Assembly: GCA_000496215.1 (NCBI GenBank)
Contig: KI543219.1
Location: 139,880 to 155,422 of the forward strand
Length of the DNA stretch: 15,543 nucleotides
Origin: an uncultured archaeon A07HN63
GTDB lineage: Archaea > Halobacteriota > Halobacteria > Halobacteriales > Haloferacaceae
Direction: 5' to 3'
Shown here: positions 14,158-15,543 of the stretch, one piece after another
Position numbering within the stretch: position 1 is the first letter of the stretch
How the letters are laid out: each line of letters begins with the position of its first letter
The notes under the pieces: generated by a model
Seen by the model: the letters and a program-made list of their open reading frames with translations, nothing else
Databases searched by the model: none
What the model was told of the DNA's origin: nothing
Made by a program: the position numbers and the translations under genes

Positions 14158-14571
14158 ATGACCGCAACACGCGTCACGGACGTTATGACGACCCCGATGT
14201 TGACGCTGGCTGGCGACAAGACCATCGCCGAGGCGGCACACGCGATGTGCGAGGCGGATATCAAATCACTCGTGATCGTCAGCGAGGGGTGTCAGCCAGA
14301 CGGAATTTTCACCTCGACAGACGCGCTGAGGGTGCTGGCAGACACCGAGGCACCAGACGAGGTGGCTGTCGAGGAGTATATGACCACCCCGGTCGAGACC
14401 GTCTCGCCGGAGACGACGCTACCGGCGGCCGCCGAGCGAATGCAGGATTACAGCCATCTGCCGGTCACCGACGCTGACGGTGACGCCGTTGGGATTCTGA
14501 CGAAAACGGACCTCACCGCGGCTATCGCCGACTCGGACGGCGAGCTGGCCACCGCAGACGCCGCGGAGTAA
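14158..14571 (+). CDS. Two-CBS-domain protein
   Basis: This 137-residue protein consists of one CBS pair (Bateman module): CBS1 at about 5-62 (V-T-D-V-M-T-T-P, then S-L-V-I-V, G-I-F-T-S-T-D) and CBS2 at about 70-125 (V-E-E-Y-M-T-T-P-V-E-T-V, then H-L-P-V-T-D-A-D-G-D-A-V-G-I-L-T-K-T-D-L). CBS pairs bind adenosine nucleotides such as AMP, ATP or S-adenosylmethionine, with the ribose-contact Asp of each repeat visible (G-I-F-T-S-T-D and G-I-L-T-K-T-D). No effector domain is fused, so it probably regulates another protein, whose identity is unknown. An acidic tail ends the protein. It converges on the FUN14 gene, with 92 bases between stops. Confidence 0.93.
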   Translation: MTATRVTDVMTTPMLTLAGDKTIAEAAHAMCEADIKSLVIVSEGCQPDGIFTSTDALRVLADTEAPDEVAVEEYMTTPVETVSPETTLPAAAERMQDYSHLPVTDADGDAVGILTKTDLTAAIADSDGELATADAAE

Positions 14572-14663
14572 CCGACCAAACAGCGGTTGGCTTCTCTCGG
14601 ATTACCCATCAGACAGTGCCTTCGGCGGTCATAGAACAGATTCGCCAAGTCAGCAGTGGGATA

Positions 14664-14978
14664 CTACCCCTTCTTGAATCCGGCCAGCGCGCCAACGGCG
14701 AACCCACCGCCGGCTGGTAGCACCGATAGCGCGTCGACGACAACTGGTGGAATACCGCCATCCGTGGCTGGCGCGGTGAACGACGCTGCAGCCTGGAGCT
14801 GTCCCCAGTCGACAGTGATGATACCCTGGTGTTCAAGATACGCAAGCAGCCCGAACTGCAGCCCGATGATCGCAGCGACGAGTTTGACGATCTTCTTGGC
14901 GGCGTAGCCGATGACGCCGCCGACGATCGCCCCGCCGCCAGCCTGCACACCGAACTGCGCCGGGTCGAAGTTTACCAT
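14664..14978 (-). CDS. FUN14 family membrane protein
   Basis: This 104-residue protein starts MVNFDPAQFGVQAGGG, continues with V-G-G-V-I-G-Y-A-A-K-K-I-V-K-L (19-33) and a hydrophobic helix (about 34-49), then D-W-G-Q-L (57-61), and a final hydrophobic segment (about 78-100) ending A-G-F-K-K-G. The G-G-x-x-G-Y-x-x-K-K...D-W...G-F-x-x-G pattern is the FUN14 family, short membrane proteins also found as mitophagy receptor FUNDC1 in eukaryotes. The archaeal role is unknown. I start at 14978 rather than farther upstream because the extra residues (to 15140) are not FUN14-like and contain an inverted repeat and probable promoter. A TATA-like CTTTGATG on the minus strand lies about 27 bases from this ATG. 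Confidence 0.88.
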   Translation of the reverse strand: MVNFDPAQFGVQAGGGAIVGGVIGYAAKKIVKLVAAIIGLQFGLLAYLEHQGIITVDWGQLQAAASFTAPATDGGIPPVVVDALSVLPAGGGFAVGALAGFKKG

Positions 14979-14981
14979 AGC

Positions 14982-15001
14982 TGATACTGCCAGGAGTATC
15001 A
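14982..15001. repeat. Inverted repeat at the expected transcription start of the FUN14 gene
   Basis: TGATACT (14982-14988), a 6-base spacer, then AGTATCA (14995-15001) form a perfect 7+7 dyad lying between the FUN14 ATG (14978) and its TATA-like element near 15005. Placed over the likely start point, it would suit a repressor site. Confidence 0.45.
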
Positions 15002-15206
15002 TCAAAGAGGTTTCGGTGGGTACAGCGCGGGAATTCCGGGCAGCTGTGGATTGTGGATGTGAACGCCTTTGAGCGACCGTACAGCATAGCTTGGCAAAAT
15101 CGTCCGAGCTGTAGGTCTGGTCTAGATCTACTGTCCACACCTATATCACAGTATGGACTCGTTGCGGCGTGAACCCCGACAGACCGGGCGAAACGGCGTT
15201 GAAATT

Positions 15207-15302
15207 ATATGTCTGACGCCACTATATAGTATTGGGAGAACGGATCACGTGTCACACGCTCCGTTCCCCAACTCTTAGACATATATTCATAGTGGCTGAC
15301 AT
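15207..15302. repeat. Imperfect ~96-base inverted repeat
   Basis: Several paired blocks share nearly the same centre (about 15246-15257): ATATGTCT/AGACATAT (15207-15214 with 15277-15284), GCCACTAT/ATAGTGGC (15218-15225 with 15289-15296) and GAACGG/CCGTTC (15238-15243 with 15261-15266). The 17-base loop contains CACGTG. The blocks cannot all pair at once without bulges, so alternative folds compete. It could be a MITE-like remnant, a regulatory site or a structured RNA. Confidence 0.5.
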
Positions 15303-15369
15303 GCTTCGAGTTCTCGGAGTCATGACTGCGTATATTTGTGGTTCGGATTCCAGATACGATGCGACGATT

Positions 15370-15385
15370 CCAGCCGACAGGCTGG
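15370..15385. repeat. Tight GC-rich hairpin
   Basis: CCAGCC, loop GACA, GGCTGG form a perfect 6-base-pair stem, extendable on the plus strand by a T-G and a T-A pair. A second short stem, GACGC/GCGTC (15390-15394 with 15403-15407), follows four bases later. Confidence 0.5.
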
Positions 15386-15413
15386 GACTGACGCCCTGAT
15401 CAGCGTCGACACC

Positions 15414-15502
15414 GCTCACTCATCGGGTGAACCTGAGAATGAGCCACTGTGAGTGAGCACACACCGATTTTCATTCGCTCAGATCAACCGCGTGGTGTGC
15501 TC
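15414..15502. repeat. Two overlapping inverted repeats
   Basis: GCTCACTCA (15414-15422) pairs with TGAGTGAGC (15450-15458), and GAGCACAC (15455-15462) pairs with GTGTGCTC (15495-15502). The shared bases 15455-15458 make the two stems mutually exclusive, as in a switch-like fold, though chance cannot be ruled out. Confidence 0.4.
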
Positions 15503-15543
15503 ATGTGGCATCGGACGTGGCTCTGATTGGGTGTCGATCACGA

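Larger units (their letters stand above)
14979..15543. other. Right-end non-coding stretch (565 bases)
   Basis: No convincing protein gene lies here. The longest plausible frames (25-32 codons at 15301-15399 on the plus strand and about 23 codons on the minus strand) lack a well-placed promoter and acidic haloarchaeal composition. The stretch holds the FUN14 promoter and its dyad at the left, a lower-GC block with an imperfect inverted repeat at 15207-15302, then a run of short stem-loops to about 15502. No transposase fragment could be recognised. Confidence 0.6.

Noticed and set aside
15301..15399. Short plus-strand frame of 32 (or 25) codons in the right-end region
   Set aside because: The TATA-like element near 15280-15287 is badly spaced for either ATG, the product has no acidic bias or recognisable motif, and the frame runs through the hairpin at 15370-15385.
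1..15543. CRISPR array or known defence system
   Set aside because: No regularly spaced direct repeats and no cas, restriction, toxin-antitoxin or similar genes were seen.

Overview
The window is a piece of haloarchaeal (class Halobacteria) chromosome. This is supported by high GC, very acidic proteins, many genes whose start codon lies about 25-32 bases downstream of an archaeal TATA-like box with no Shine-Dalgarno (leaderless transcription), a HalX response regulator, an archaeal CheF protein, archaeal GINS and primase, and several small families known only from haloarchaea. I cannot name the genus.

Layout. (1) 1-2762, minus strand: a replication operon running priS (catalytic primase subunit), GINS (CMG helicase subunit), then a small gene cut by the left edge. 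priS and GINS overlap by four bases. The GINS gene as read is frameshifted: the A-domain plus a very long Ser/Thr/Asp-rich linker lie in one frame, and the last 59 codons (the B-domain) lie in the +1 frame. (2) 2763-6185, plus strand: a divergent promoter region with an inverted repeat, a membrane 'sensor-domain' protein, and a large RND/MMPL-type permease. (3) 6242-8366: a DUF5785-like small protein, a GNAT acetyltransferase with tRNA-Thr(UGU) just behind it, a HalX response regulator and an unrecognised acidic protein. On the opposite strand follow tRNA-Thr(CGU) and a purine phosphoribosyltransferase-like gene. (4) 9232-11730: a small HAH_0734-like gene, then on the minus strand a complete ABC exporter half-transporter and an unusually basic 66-residue protein. 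(5) 11978-14978: a DoxX-like membrane protein, an orphan CheF, a membrane-anchored winged-helix regulator, a two-CBS-domain protein, and a convergent FUN14 membrane protein. (6) 14979-15543: 565 bases without a convincing gene but with a series of inverted repeats and predicted stem-loops.

How the genes work together. The priS-GINS pair makes core replisome parts. The sensor-domain protein and RND permease are plausibly one envelope unit. The HalX regulator, CheF and membrane winged-helix protein are three signalling proteins without their usual partners nearby. The rest are housekeeping (two threonine isoacceptor tRNAs, purine salvage) or small accessory membrane proteins. I found no transposase, integrase, CRISPR array or obvious defence system. 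The least explained items are the frameshifted GINS gene, the basic 66-residue gene with its AT-rich upstream region, and the structured non-coding right end.
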